64,000 nt of DNA from Anaerolineaceae bacterium (GCA_002702065.1 NZXX01000010.1:62001-126000), one strand, 5' to 3'; counted from the first letter of the stretch, positions 28,058-38,024 are shown. The notes: generated from the sequence alone by a model not told the origin. Numbers and translations: made by a program.

Positions 28058-28510
28058 ATGAGCAGGACCGAAAGCACATATAGCGAAAGGGTCGGCGCAC
28101 GAATATCCCCTGAATTAAAGATGGGCCTGCGCGAATTGGTCGAGACGGGCGTGTTCGACAGCGAAGCGGACGCTGTGCGCGAAGCCCTGTGGCAGTATGT
28201 CGAACAGCAGGCTGGTCAGGCGGATACCCCCAGCCCCGGACCGGGCAGCGCCATCAACCAACCGGCCCGTGTTTCGTCGGCGGAATGGCTGATGAGCGCG
28301 CTGTTTATGCTGGTTGCCCTGGTCGGCAGCCATATCCTGAACGCGCTGCGAACCGAAACGGTTACCCCATCGCAGCTGGCCGATGAGGCAATTCAGGAGA
28401 CGATCTACAACCATCAGATTTTGCAGCACAAACTGGATGTCGCCCGGCAGGTTGCGGAAAAAATGGACAAACTGGAACTGCACGACCATCGAGAAGCGGA
28501 AACAGGCTGA
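28058..28510 (+). CDS. Ribbon-helix-helix protein with a membrane helix
   Basis: 150 aa. Residues 7-50 form a CopG/ParD-like ribbon-helix-helix (RVGARISPELKMGLRELVET, then SEADAVREALWQYVEQQ). A Pro/Gly-rich linker leads to a hydrophobic segment (about 88-106, WLMSALFMLVALVGSHIL), and the C-terminus is a charged helix. A GAGGGG ribosome site precedes the ATG. Ribbon-helix-helix proteins normally are DNA-binding dimers such as antitoxins; here no toxin gene is adjacent and a membrane anchor is present. It could be a membrane-tethered regulator or use the fold only for dimerisation. It lies upstream of glpK with a 90-base gap. Confidence 0.75.
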   Translation: MSRTESTYSERVGARISPELKMGLRELVETGVFDSEADAVREALWQYVEQQAGQADTPSPGPGSAINQPARVSSAEWLMSALFMLVALVGSHILNALRTETVTPSQLADEAIQETIYNHQILQHKLDVARQVAEKMDKLELHDHREAETG

Positions 28511-28600
28511 CCTTGGCGGTGCGCTCAAACGCACAGCCTGATGCACAGAAGTTAGGAACACCGTTATTCATCCACCCCACGCATTCTGGAGAAAATTTTT

Positions 28601-30091
<1,491 letters not shown>

Positions 30092-30138
30092 ATTTTGCTG
30101 TAAACTGGTAGCACTGTTTGATGAATTGAGGTCATGCG

Positions 30139-30471
30139 ATGGTCCTGCAAATTCTGGATAATCCTGCGCCTATTACCGTCAATGCTGATGGCGTCGCGTT
30201 GGTGGGTAAGTCACGTGTCCGGCTGGAAACTGTGATCACCGCGTTTCATGATGGGGATTCGCCGGAGCAGATTGTCGATAACTACGATGTGCTGACGCTG
30301 GCGGATGTGTATGCGGTGATCGCCTATTATCTGCACCATCGTGATGAAGTTGAGGCTTACCTTGACCAGCAGGCCATTGCTGCCGAAACCATACGCCGCA
30401 CGATCGAGACAAACCAGCCAGACATGTTCAGTTTGCGCGCGCGTTTGCTGGCACGCAAGCGGACCGAATGA
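30139..30471 (+). CDS. DUF433 antitoxin-like protein
   Basis: 110 aa with a small helix-turn-helix-like DUF433 domain: RVRLETVITAFHDGDSPEQI, then YDVLTLADVYAVIAYYLHHR. Members are usually paired with a DUF5615 PIN-like nuclease and are considered VapB-like antitoxins. That partner follows with a three-base gap. The C-terminal tail (TIETNQPDMFSLRARLLARK) would wrap the toxin. The pair sits between glpK and a tyrosine phosphatase. Confidence 0.85.
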   Translation: MVLQILDNPAPITVNADGVALVGKSRVRLETVITAFHDGDSPEQIVDNYDVLTLADVYAVIAYYLHHRDEVEAYLDQQAIAAETIRRTIETNQPDMFSLRARLLARKRTE

Positions 30472-30474
30472 AAG

Positions 30475-30828
30475 TTGATCCGTTTTCTGGCGGATGAGAA
30501 TTTCAGTAACCGCATTTTGCGCGGTATACGCCGTGAAGTGAATGAACTTGACGTGGTGCGCGTACAGGATACGGCGATCTACGGCGCGGATGATGCCACC
30601 GTGCTGGAATGGGCAGCTCAAGAAAATCGTATTCTGCTTACCCATGATATAAGCACGATTCCAAAATACGCTTACGAGCGAGTCGGTGCCGGATTGCTAA
30701 TGACGGGTGTGATTGCTATCCCTTTAGGCACACCCATCGGGGTAGCGATTGACGATATGCTGCTGATTATTGGAGCCAGTGCCTCGGATGAGTATGAAAA
30801 TCAGGTTGTCTTTTTACCCTTGACCTGA
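30475..30828 (+). CDS. DUF5615 PIN-like toxin
   Basis: 117 aa, PIN-like nuclease domain of the DUF5615 family. Acidic residues expected at the active site are visible: D in FLADENFS, D/E in AIYGADDATVLEWAAQ, and TxD-type LLTHDIST. It starts at TTG 30475, three bases after the DUF433 gene, with no independent ribosome site, so translation is probably coupled. Predicted to act as an RNase toxin held by the DUF433 partner. Confidence 0.85.
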   Translation: MIRFLADENFSNRILRGIRREVNELDVVRVQDTAIYGADDATVLEWAAQENRILLTHDISTIPKYAYERVGAGLLMTGVIAIPLGTPIGVAIDDMLLIIGASASDEYENQVVFLPLT

Positions 30829-30858
30829 TGTGTGCACAGCGAAAGGCTGGGAGCAGAG

Positions 30859-31623
30859 ATGAGCGAACAACAGCGCCGCCTCATGTTGCAGGGGGCGGTG
30901 AATGTGCGAGACATCGGTGGGTATTCGACGCAGGGTGGCCAGCTGACGCGGTCAGGTGTGTTTTTGCGTGCGGATAACCTGGACAGACTGACCGACGCCG
31001 ATCAGCAGATGCTGCTGGATTACGGCGTGCGACGAATCATTGATTTGCGCTCACTGCCGGAACTACAGAATTTTCCGGACGTTTTTGCGCAGTCACCCCA
31101 CGTGATTTACCAGCATCTGCCGCTGCTCGAAGACAAACCGCAGATGGCATTCGTCGAGGCGATGCCCTCGCACTATGAGGTCTATGTGCATTTGCTCGAT
31201 CAGTGCCAGCCTCAGATACGGGCCGTGCTGGAAACGCTGGCAACGGCGGACGCTGCCTGTACCCTGTACCACTGCACCGGCGGCAAGGACCGTACCGGCG
31301 TGATCAGTGCGCTGTTGTTGGGGCTGGCGGGTGTCGACGCGGTAACCATCGCGCAGGATTACGCGCTCACAGGGGATTATCTGGCCCCGCGTGTGGCCCA
31401 GTGGCGGCACCGGGCGGTGGATGCGGGTGAGGATATGGAGCGATTTGACCGCCTGATGCTGACAAACCCGGATGTCATGCGGCGCACGCTGGTTTATTTG
31501 CATGAGCAGTATGGCAGTATCCCTGATTATGTGAAGGCCATCGGCGTTGCGGACTCCGCGATAGACCAGTTGCGGAATCGATTTGTGGGGGGCGATGAGG
31601 AGCAATTGTTTGAAACCATATGA
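30859..31623 (+). CDS. Tyrosine-protein phosphatase (Y_phosphatase3/Siw14-like)
   Basis: Cysteine-dependent phosphatase of 254 aa from ATG 30859, which follows GGGAG. The catalytic P-loop is HCTGGKDRTG with Cys139 and Arg145. The N-terminal VNVRDIGGYST and VFLRADNLDRLTDAD segments are characteristic of this bacterial family (phosphotyrosine or lipid/inositol phosphate substrates). A start at GTG 30832 is also open but lacks a ribosome site. No signal peptide is seen. Confidence 0.9.
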   Translation: MSEQQRRLMLQGAVNVRDIGGYSTQGGQLTRSGVFLRADNLDRLTDADQQMLLDYGVRRIIDLRSLPELQNFPDVFAQSPHVIYQHLPLLEDKPQMAFVEAMPSHYEVYVHLLDQCQPQIRAVLETLATADAACTLYHCTGGKDRTGVISALLLGLAGVDAVTIAQDYALTGDYLAPRVAQWRHRAVDAGEDMERFDRLMLTNPDVMRRTLVYLHEQYGSIPDYVKAIGVADSAIDQLRNRFVGGDEEQLFETI

Positions 31624-31698
31624 TGATTATCGTTTTCGCCCGCGGCGCCATGCGCTAAGATTAGAGCTTTATAGTGGGCCGTCAGAGGACGATTGACG

Positions 31699-33408
31699 AT
31701 GACACGCCAACAAAAACTAGAAGCTATCCGCCAGAACCCCGATGTATCGGTGTTGATTATTGGCGGTGGCATTAACGGTATCGGCACATTCCGCGACCTG
31801 GCTTTGCAGGGGGTGGATGTGCTGCTGGTGGAAAAAGAGGATTTTGCATCCGGGGCCAGTGCGGGGTCGTCGCACATGCTGCACGGTGGCCTGCGCTATC
31901 TGGAAAATGGCGAGTTCCGGCTGGTGAACGAAGCCCTGCACGAACGCAACCGCATGTTGCAGAACGCGCCACACTATGCGCACCCGCTGCCGACGACCAT
32001 CCCGATCTTCAAGTGGTTCTCCGGTTTTCTCAACGCGCCGTTGAAGTTTCTCGGTTTGCTGGATCGCCCCGGCGAGCGCGGCGCGGTGGTGATCAAGCTG
32101 GGCCTGATGATGTACGACTGGTTCACCCGCGATGCGCGCATGACGCCGACGCATCAGTTTTTCTGGCGCGGTGAATCGCTGAGCAAACGTCCGTTGATTA
32201 ATCCCGATATTGTCTGTACCGCGACCTATTACGATGCCTGGATGCCGTACCCCGAACGCATCTGTATCGAGCTGATGGCCGATGGCGAAGCCGCCAGCGA
32301 TAAGGCCACCGCCATGAATTATGTGTCCGCCGTTGATGGGGCAGGGGGCACCGTGACGCTGCGCGACGAACTGACCGGCGAGACATTCGACGTGCGACCA
32401 AAAATCGTCATCAACGCCGCCGGGCCGTGGATCGACTTTGTCAACCGGGCGATGAATAACGCAACCCACTTTATCGGTGGCACCAAAGGGTCACATCTGG
32501 TGCTGGATCATCCGGCACTGCTGGAAGCCTGCGCCGGGCACGAAATGTTCTTCGAGAACAAGGATGGGCGCATCACCCTGTTTTTCCCGCTGATGGACCG
32601 GGTGCTCGCCGGGACGACCGACATCAAGATCGACGACCCGGATCAGGCGCAGGTGACGGATGACGAGATCGACTATATCCTGAACGCCATCAAGCTGGTG
32701 TTTCCGGGCATCGAGCTGGATCGCTCGCACATTGTGTTCTGGTTTACCGGGGTGCGCCCGCTGCCGAGCAGTGACGCCGCCACCGCCGGGCAGATCAGCC
32801 GCGATCACAGTATCCGTGAGGTGCCACCGGGGAACGGCCTCAATTACCCGATCTATTCGCTGGTGGGTGGCAAATGGACGAGCTTCCGCGCTTTTGCCGA
32901 GCAGACGACGGACAAAGTGCTTGGCGATCTGAAGCTGAAGCGCAAAACCAGCACCGTACAGCGGGCGATTGGCGGTGGTCGCAACTACCCCAAAATCGAC
33001 ATCGATAAGCAGGCCTGGCTGCGTGACCTTCAGGCCAGAACCGAACTTGAGATGGACCGGCTGGCCGAACTCTTTGACCGCTATGGCACCTATGCGGCTG
33101 ACGTGGCCGGGTTCATCGCTGCTGGCAACGATCAACCGCTGGTGCATACGCCGGGTTACAGCCAGCGCGAAGTCCAGTTCATCGTTCAGAACGAGCAGGT
33201 CGCCCGGCTGGATGATTTCTTGCTGCGCCGGTCGCTGCTGGCGATGCTGGGTAGAGTGAGCGCGGACTCGCTGGCTGAGTTAGGTGGCATTGTTGGCGAG
33301 GTGCTGGGCTGGTCCCCGGCGCAGGTCAACGAGGAAGTCAAGCGGGCCACCAGCCTGTTGAGCAAACGACACGGCATGAAGCTGAATCAACCGGTGCGCA
33401 GCCAATAG
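31699..33408 (+). CDS. glpD: Aerobic glycerol-3-phosphate dehydrogenase
   Basis: FAD-dependent membrane-associated enzyme oxidising glycerol 3-phosphate to dihydroxyacetone phosphate and passing electrons to quinone. 569 aa from ATG 31699, with AGAGGA upstream; an in-frame TTG two codons earlier is unlikely. The FAD-binding Rossmann motif is VLIIGGGINGIGTFRDLALQ followed by VLLVEKEDFASGASAGSS and MLHGGLRYLE. The C-terminal DAO_C domain (about 400-550) includes AEQTTDKVLGDL. It pairs with glpK. Confidence 0.95.
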   Translation: MTRQQKLEAIRQNPDVSVLIIGGGINGIGTFRDLALQGVDVLLVEKEDFASGASAGSSHMLHGGLRYLENGEFRLVNEALHERNRMLQNAPHYAHPLPTTIPIFKWFSGFLNAPLKFLGLLDRPGERGAVVIKLGLMMYDWFTRDARMTPTHQFFWRGESLSKRPLINPDIVCTATYYDAWMPYPERICIELMADGEAASDKATAMNYVSAVDGAGGTVTLRDELTGETFDVRPKIVINAAGPWIDFVNRAMNNATHFIGGTKGSHLVLDHPALLEACAGHEMFFENKDGRITLFFPLMDRVLAGTTDIKIDDPDQAQVTDDEIDYILNAIKLVFPGIELDRSHIVFWFTGVRPLPSSDAATAGQISRDHSIREVPPGNGLNYPIYSLVGGKWTSFRAFAEQTTDKVLGDLKLKRKTSTVQRAIGGGRNYPKIDIDKQAWLRDLQARTELEMDRLAELFDRYGTYAADVAGFIAAGNDQPLVHTPGYSQREVQFIVQNEQVARLDDFLLRRSLLAMLGRVSADSLAELGGIVGEVLGWSPAQVNEEVKRATSLLSKRHGMKLNQPVRSQ

Positions 33409-33438
33409 CTGCACCGTCTAGTCTGGGAGAAAGATTTC

Positions 33439-33927
33439 ATGGAATTAACGACCGTCACCATTGAAAAGCCGGAAGTGATCAACTTTATTCTGGGTCAGAG
33501 TCATTTCATCAAGACCGTCGAGGACATCCACGAAACGCTGGTGGGCGCGGTGCCGGGCATCAAGTTCGGGCTGGCATTCTGCGAAGCGTCCGGCGCGTGC
33601 CTCATCCGCTGGACAGGTACCGATGACACCATGATCGAGCTGGCGAAACGCAACGTACTGGCGCTGTCTGCCGGGCATGCGTTTATCCTGTTTCTGGGCG
33701 AGGGCTTCTACCCCATCAACGTGCTGAAGCAGGTGCAGGCCGTACCGGAGGTCGTGCGCATCTTCTGTGCCACCGCCAATCCGACTCAGGTGATCGTCGC
33801 CGAAACAGAGCAGGGGCGGGGCATCATGGGTGTGGTCGATGGCTTCAAGAGCAAAGGCATCGAAGACGACGAGGGCATCAACTGGCGCAAAGGCCTGCTG
33901 CGCAAAATCGGGTACAAGCTGGGCTAG
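33439..33927 (+). CDS. Adenosine-specific kinase (DUF355)
   Basis: 162 aa protein of the DUF355 family, characterised in archaea (Pyrobaculum) as an adenosine-specific kinase. The sequence matches over its whole length: VINFILGQSHFIKTVEDIHE, GIKFGLAFCEASG, LALSAGHAFILFLGEGFYP, and IFCATANPTQVI with the terminal QGRGIMGVVDG. GGGAGAAAGATTTC precedes the ATG. A receiver-domain gene follows after a four-base gap, which suggests co-transcription. No signal peptide or membrane segment. Confidence 0.88.
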   Translation: MELTTVTIEKPEVINFILGQSHFIKTVEDIHETLVGAVPGIKFGLAFCEASGACLIRWTGTDDTMIELAKRNVLALSAGHAFILFLGEGFYPINVLKQVQAVPEVVRIFCATANPTQVIVAETEQGRGIMGVVDGFKSKGIEDDEGINWRKGLLRKIGYKLG

Positions 33928-33931
33928 CCGT

Positions 33932-34300
33932 ATGCCGCAACCTTCCAAACGGGCGCTGCTGCTGACGGCGGACACGCAGGCGGGCAGAAGCTGCGAGACG
34001 GCCCTGTCGCAGTTGGGCATGGCGGTCGACTGGCGGCGTGATGGCAGCGATGCTTTATTGCATCTGCAACAGGCGGAACCGCCGTGCCTGATCGTGCTGG
34101 ACATCCAACTGCCGGGCGTATCGGGCCTGGAAATTGTCCAGCATATCCGGCGGGATGTGCAGTTGGCAGCGGTGCCGGTTGTCATTCTGACGGCGGATGT
34201 GATCTGCACGCACCTGACCGGCGTGCAGGTCGCAGCGGAATTGCTCAAACCCATTTTGCCGGACGATGTGATCGATGTGATTGGACGATTGAAGATTTGA
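33932..34300 (+). CDS. Stand-alone response regulator receiver protein
   Basis: 122 aa CheY-like receiver without an output domain. The phosphoacceptor is Asp57 in LIVLDIQLPGVSGLEIV, with a conserved Lys in ELLKPILPDD and Thr in VILTADV. The usual acidic pair near residue 13 is reduced to a single Asp (LLTADTQ), so metal binding and phosphorylation could be altered. The start is ATG 33932, four bases after the adenosine-specific kinase; an upstream frame that overlaps that gene is rejected. No histidine kinase is adjacent. Confidence 0.8.
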   Translation: MPQPSKRALLLTADTQAGRSCETALSQLGMAVDWRRDGSDALLHLQQAEPPCLIVLDIQLPGVSGLEIVQHIRRDVQLAAVPVVILTADVICTHLTGVQVAAELLKPILPDDVIDVIGRLKI

Positions 34301-34323
34301 CGCTAAGCGAGAAAGATGCTTTT

Positions 34324-34351
34324 TTGATAAAACGATAGTATAGTGTATAAA
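34324..34351 (+). promoter_or_regulatory. Near-consensus promoter of the HNH toxin-like gene
   Basis: TTGATA (34324-34329), 16-base spacer, TATAAA (34346-34351) in a strikingly AT-rich stretch. The predicted start near 34358 leaves a leader of only about 14-17 bases and no Shine-Dalgarno before the GTG/ATG start. Confidence 0.65.
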
Positions 34352-34371
34352 ATTCGAATTCAGTAATATTC

Positions 34372-35937
34372 GTGATGAATCGAAAACACGCCAGCAGTAC
34401 GCCGCCTACAACAAACACTCAACGGCGCGACAGGCAGGCGTCAAAATCCCCCTCAAGCGCACCGGTGGCCATCAACTCGGTTGTGCTTCAGCGCTATGTG
34501 GGCAATCAGGCGACGCAGGATCTGGTACGGCGTGGCTTGCCGATTTCCGGACGACCACCGCCTGGGTTGCCGTTGCTGCCGGGCGTTCCACACAACGCCG
34601 ATACTTCTTATAAAACTACTGCGCAGCGATCACAGCTTATCCATCGCGTCACAAAAATTGAACGTCACAGCGGTATTCATGTTGCCCGCCAGACATGGCG
34701 CCAGAAATATGAGCGTTACCGGCAGCAGAAAATCAAGCAGGGCAAGCCGGCAAACAGTTGGTGGAACTGGCTACTGGAACGTACGGGCATGAATCGCTAT
34801 GGTCAGGGCGCGATGCGGAAACATCATCCAATCCCCCAGACCTTTGCCCGGTTTGACAAACACCCGAAGGTGGCCACACGGCTGGCCCAACAAAAAATCA
34901 ATGTTCACGACTGGATCATCGAAATCCCGGAAGGGTTGCACAATCGGATTCATGATACCTCTATGCGGAACTGGAATGGTGAACTGGATGCATGGTTTAA
35001 GGCCAATCCGAAATTTACACAGGCCCAGTTGTACGAAAAAGTAAATGCCATGATGGCAGACCCACACTACAACATCCCTAAAAGTATGCGAACTCGCGCG
35101 CCGAATTATACGAGTGGAAAACGCGATCGGAAATTCTTCCAGGACCGCAAAAATCGAAAAGATCAGCGCAAGCAACGATACCGGGTCGATCCGTCCGGCG
35201 CGCCGAAACCCCCATCGCTCAAAGGGGCGGCCATGCGTGTTGGGGGTGCGGCGGCGGTGAGTTTCGGCAGCAGCATGTTTTACGGTTACATGAAAAAACG
35301 CATGTCTGACATGCCGATGCCGAAAATTGACAAGCGCGGCGCAAAAGATTATTTCAGCGATCCCAACACCATCGAAGGTATGCGGTTTCTCGATTTGCTG
35401 TTCAAGCAGACAGTCACATTCCAGAAGGAACTTCTCGAAGAACATATGGCAAAAAAGGCGGGCATCGCGGCGCTGATCGGGCTCGTGGAAGAAAGATCGC
35501 TTGATGAAGATCCATCCCTGGATGAATGGCGTGCGTTCCAGCGCCGTACGGAAGGCGTCATGGAGGTGATCGACTCGTATAACCGGCGGTTGGAGACGAT
35601 CTCGAAAAACCTCGTGGGTGCGCTGGAGTTTGAGCCACTGGCCGAAAAAAAGATCCAGGCGGCTCAACGATTGCTGGCAATTTTCGAAAATACAGGCGGC
35701 TTGTTATTTCTCTTTTACGGCGTTGGGATGCCGCTAGAAGATGTTACAGAGTTATATGGTTTACTCCATTCGTCGATTGCACGCCATCAACAAACCTTTG
35801 CCAATCTGCGCCAGCTCGCATCTGTAGTCGACCGGTTAAAGTCTGACCTCGAGACGATGGACGAAGAGCTTGACTATATTTACAAAGCCAATGCCTACTA
35901 TTTTGTCAACAAATACGAAGCGCCCAGCCCCGAATAG
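34372..35937 (+). CDS. Putative HNH/EndoVII-type toxin with N-terminal GNQA motif
   Basis: 521 aa, start GTG 34372 or ATG 34375. Residues 1-60 are basic and disordered-looking and contain VVLQRYVGNQATQDLV (37-52), a motif like the LQR..GNQAVQRL repeats near the N-terminus of proteins delivered by extracellular contractile injection systems. Residues 140-235 carry a nuclease-like core: RKHHPIPQ (His151-152), INVHD, IPEGLHNRIHD (His190, His194) and NWNGELDAWF, the HH...H..H...WN pattern of HNH/EndoVII-fold polymorphic toxins (DUF2380-like). A basic linker and a helical C-terminal third follow, with no recognised domain. The gene is AT-richer than its neighbours. No injection-system or immunity gene is visible nearby. 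Function is inferred from motifs only. Confidence 0.7.
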   Translation: MMNRKHASSTPPTTNTQRRDRQASKSPSSAPVAINSVVLQRYVGNQATQDLVRRGLPISGRPPPGLPLLPGVPHNADTSYKTTAQRSQLIHRVTKIERHSGIHVARQTWRQKYERYRQQKIKQGKPANSWWNWLLERTGMNRYGQGAMRKHHPIPQTFARFDKHPKVATRLAQQKINVHDWIIEIPEGLHNRIHDTSMRNWNGELDAWFKANPKFTQAQLYEKVNAMMADPHYNIPKSMRTRAPNYTSGKRDRKFFQDRKNRKDQRKQRYRVDPSGAPKPPSLKGAAMRVGGAAAVSFGSSMFYGYMKKRMSDMPMPKIDKRGAKDYFSDPNTIEGMRFLDLLFKQTVTFQKELLEEHMAKKAGIAALIGLVEERSLDEDPSLDEWRAFQRRTEGVMEVIDSYNRRLETISKNLVGALEFEPLAEKKIQAAQRLLAIFENTGGLLFLFYGVGMPLEDVTELYGLLHSSIARHQQTFANLRQLASVVDRLKSDLETMDEELDYIYKANAYYFVNKYEAPSPE

Positions 35938-36023
35938 GGTGGACCAGGCGCTGTGTCACTGACAATATTGCCCGAAGCTACTAGGTCTCAGGTGATCGTG
36001 GTTACATCATTCACTACGCTGTA

Positions 36024-36503
36024 CTACACCGCGTCCTCGGTGGATGGGCCGCGCGCGCTATAAGTCTCGACAATGAACGGATAGATCGTGTCGAGGTTGT
36101 GGCCTTCTGACCAGCGTTTCATGGCATCGAGCGTAATCTCCACGCAGATACCACAGCCAACCGCATGATTATCGAAGACGGTGACAGCCTCGCTTCTTGG
36201 CTTGCGCAGGTAACAATCCAGGTTGTTTTCATGCCCCATGTAAACACAACCGCAGTAGCAGGGCAGTTCGTGCAGCAGATGATGATTCGATTCTTCGGCG
36301 GCAAACCGGTAGGCAAGCTGGGCGTCGTGATGCGCCGTCTGAACAAAATCCGGCATGGCTGCCAGGGGTGCCAATTGAATCTGCCGAACGGACGCGCTGG
36401 TCTGATGAAACACGAACGCAGCGGCGAGTACGGCGATGATAGGCAGGCTGAACACCAGCAGGCTTTGTCCGGGCAGTGTTTTCAGCGGATTGATTTTGAT
36501 CAT
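36024..36503 (-). CDS. PCYCGC-motif extracytoplasmic protein
   Basis: 159 aa with an N-terminal membrane anchor (about residues 14-31) and an exported domain of the PCYCGC family (DUF of unknown function). The motif PCYCGC is at residues 81-86, followed by GHENNLDCY and a second pair GCGIC, giving seven cysteines in total and several His residues, a plausible metal or redox site. It starts seven bases after the DUF1573 gene on the same strand. Its function is unknown; similar proteins in Firmicutes are lipoproteins. Confidence 0.85.
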   Translation of the reverse strand: MIKINPLKTLPGQSLLVFSLPIIAVLAAAFVFHQTSASVRQIQLAPLAAMPDFVQTAHHDAQLAYRFAAEESNHHLLHELPCYCGCVYMGHENNLDCYLRKPRSEAVTVFDNHAVGCGICVEITLDAMKRWSEGHNLDTIYPFIVETYSARGPSTEDAV

Positions 36504-36509
36504 GTCAGG

Positions 36510-37001
36510 CTATATCCAGTTCGATAGAATTACCAGTTCCTTGTAGGGTTCCTGCGGGTCATTGGTGCGGACATGGACCCGGAAATCATGCGGGCCACCC
36601 ATGCCTTCGTGCATGGTGAACTGCACGGTGATGGTCGCCTCGCCGCCGGGAGCAACGCGGGTGCTGCTGACGATGGCGCGGGGTGGGCAGCAGCCTTCCC
36701 GCACCTCGATGACGGGTTCTTCGAGAAAGTGTAGGGTCTGGTCACCGACGTTGGAGACATGGAAAACGGCTTCAACCATCTGGCTGATGGGAACGTCGCC
36801 AAAATCAACCTGCTCCTGCGCAAACGCGACACGCGGTGCGCCGACAACTTCGGGTGTGTAGTCGGTTGGCGCGCCGGATAGCAGCAGCATGGCCGCACCA
36901 CCCACAATCAGGAGTGCGATGAAGGTAATAATCAGGCGCTGCTGGTTGCGACTGGAGGATTTTGTTCGGCTGGTATTGCGGTGTTTCTTCGGCTGCCCCA
37001 C
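36510..37001 (-). CDS. DUF1573-domain membrane-anchored protein
   Basis: 163 aa starting at GTG 37001, with AAAGGAA upstream. A basic cytoplasmic N-terminus precedes one helix (about 23-42). The exported part is an Ig-like/ASH-type DUF1573 fold: QVDFGDVPISQMVEAVFHVSN, a REGCCPPR segment (Cys104-105), VAPGGEATITVQFTM and RTNDPQEPYKELVI. The double Cys-Pro-Pro suggests metal or thiol chemistry. It is immediately followed by the PCYCGC gene, so the two products probably work together at the cell surface. Confidence 0.85.
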   Translation of the reverse strand: MGQPKKHRNTSRTKSSSRNQQRLIITFIALLIVGGAAMLLLSGAPTDYTPEVVGAPRVAFAQEQVDFGDVPISQMVEAVFHVSNVGDQTLHFLEEPVIEVREGCCPPRAIVSSTRVAPGGEATITVQFTMHEGMGGPHDFRVHVRTNDPQEPYKELVILSNWI

Positions 37002-37127
37002 GTGTCATTCCTTTGGCGTACTTTGCGGATGAGCTCAGTTTACGGGAAGTGCATGGGGTCCGTCATCGTGATTCGTCGTATTTTGCCGGTGACAAATTTC
37101 CTTGTTGGCTGCTGCGGCAGGCTGTGG

Positions 37128-37931
37128 TTATGGGTACGCGAGCGCGATGGATTGCACCAGTGCATCGAGGGTGTGCAGCGGCGGGTTGAATGCGTCATCC
37201 GGCATATGGCTGATCTGCTCGAAGGTGGCTGCCAAGTATTCGCCATAATTGACGGCGAAGGAATCCCAGTCGACATCGCTGGTGTCGATGGCTTCCGGCA
37301 GGACGCCGGTTTTGACAGGCAGCATGACCGCTACATACTGATCGCCATCAGTGCTTTGGGTCAGCCCCTGGAACGTGTAAAAAAGCTGCCGGTCGCTGAT
37401 GAAGTCTGCATCCTGCGCATAGAGGGTCAGGTAGCGGATGCCATTATCCAGGTAGCGGGCATGTGAGCGCAAAATCTGGGCGGAATTCAGCCAGGGCAAA
37501 AAGGGTAGATGCTGGTTCGCGCTGGTGACGGACGCGCCAACATAGACATTGAGGTCGGGCCGTTCATGCAGCAGGGTGGCAAGCGTGGCACTTTCTTCGG
37601 CAAACGCGTAACCAAACGTGTCAATCGCAGCTGTAGGGTAGAGGTGGATTTGCGGCGTTTGCAGGGGGTAGGGCAGTTGGTAGGCGCTGCCATCCATGTA
37701 ACCGAGCAGGCTGATGCGGATGTGCTCCGGGTAGGTTTCGGCAAACATCATGTCTTCAATAAAGGGAATCGCTTCCAGCGGCTCGATCTGAAGCCCGGTC
37801 GCCAGCCACGCCGGATAGGAAAAACGCACCTTATCGTACTGGACCGTGTGGGGGGCATCCTGCGCCATCACAGGTGAACCGGCAATAGCAATCATCAGTG
37901 CCGTAGCGACCATCATACGCTTGAATCTCAT
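37128..37931 (-). CDS. Secreted protein of unknown function
   Basis: 267 aa with a clear signal peptide (MRFKRMMVATALMIAIAGSP, cleavage after VMAQ). The mature protein begins DAPHTVQYDKVRFSYPAWLA, similar to the openings of small secreted proteins that describe a soluble, charged body; no catalytic motif, repeat or lipobox is seen, and no cysteine is present in the mature part. It lies upstream of the DUF1573/PCYCGC genes on the same strand with a 126-base gap and may share their transcript. I do not recognise the family. Confidence 0.75.
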   Translation of the reverse strand: MRFKRMMVATALMIAIAGSPVMAQDAPHTVQYDKVRFSYPAWLATGLQIEPLEAIPFIEDMMFAETYPEHIRISLLGYMDGSAYQLPYPLQTPQIHLYPTAAIDTFGYAFAEESATLATLLHERPDLNVYVGASVTSANQHLPFLPWLNSAQILRSHARYLDNGIRYLTLYAQDADFISDRQLFYTFQGLTQSTDGDQYVAVMLPVKTGVLPEAIDTSDVDWDSFAVNYGEYLAATFEQISHMPDDAFNPPLHTLDALVQSIALAYP

Positions 37932-37984
37932 GTTGGCCTCTCTGGGAATGAAAAGATGTGAATCCTGTGCCTTTAGTCGAAAGT

Positions 37985-38005
37985 TTTCAGTCTACAGTCA
38001 TCAGT
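37985..38005. repeat. Three degenerate heptads (nnnCAGT)
   Basis: TTTCAGT CTACAGT CATCAGT stand in direct succession upstream of the palindromic repeat at 38025. The intergenic region 37932-38197 otherwise holds only that repeat. Confidence 0.4.
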
Positions 38006-38024
38006 GAAACAAATCGTACAATCA

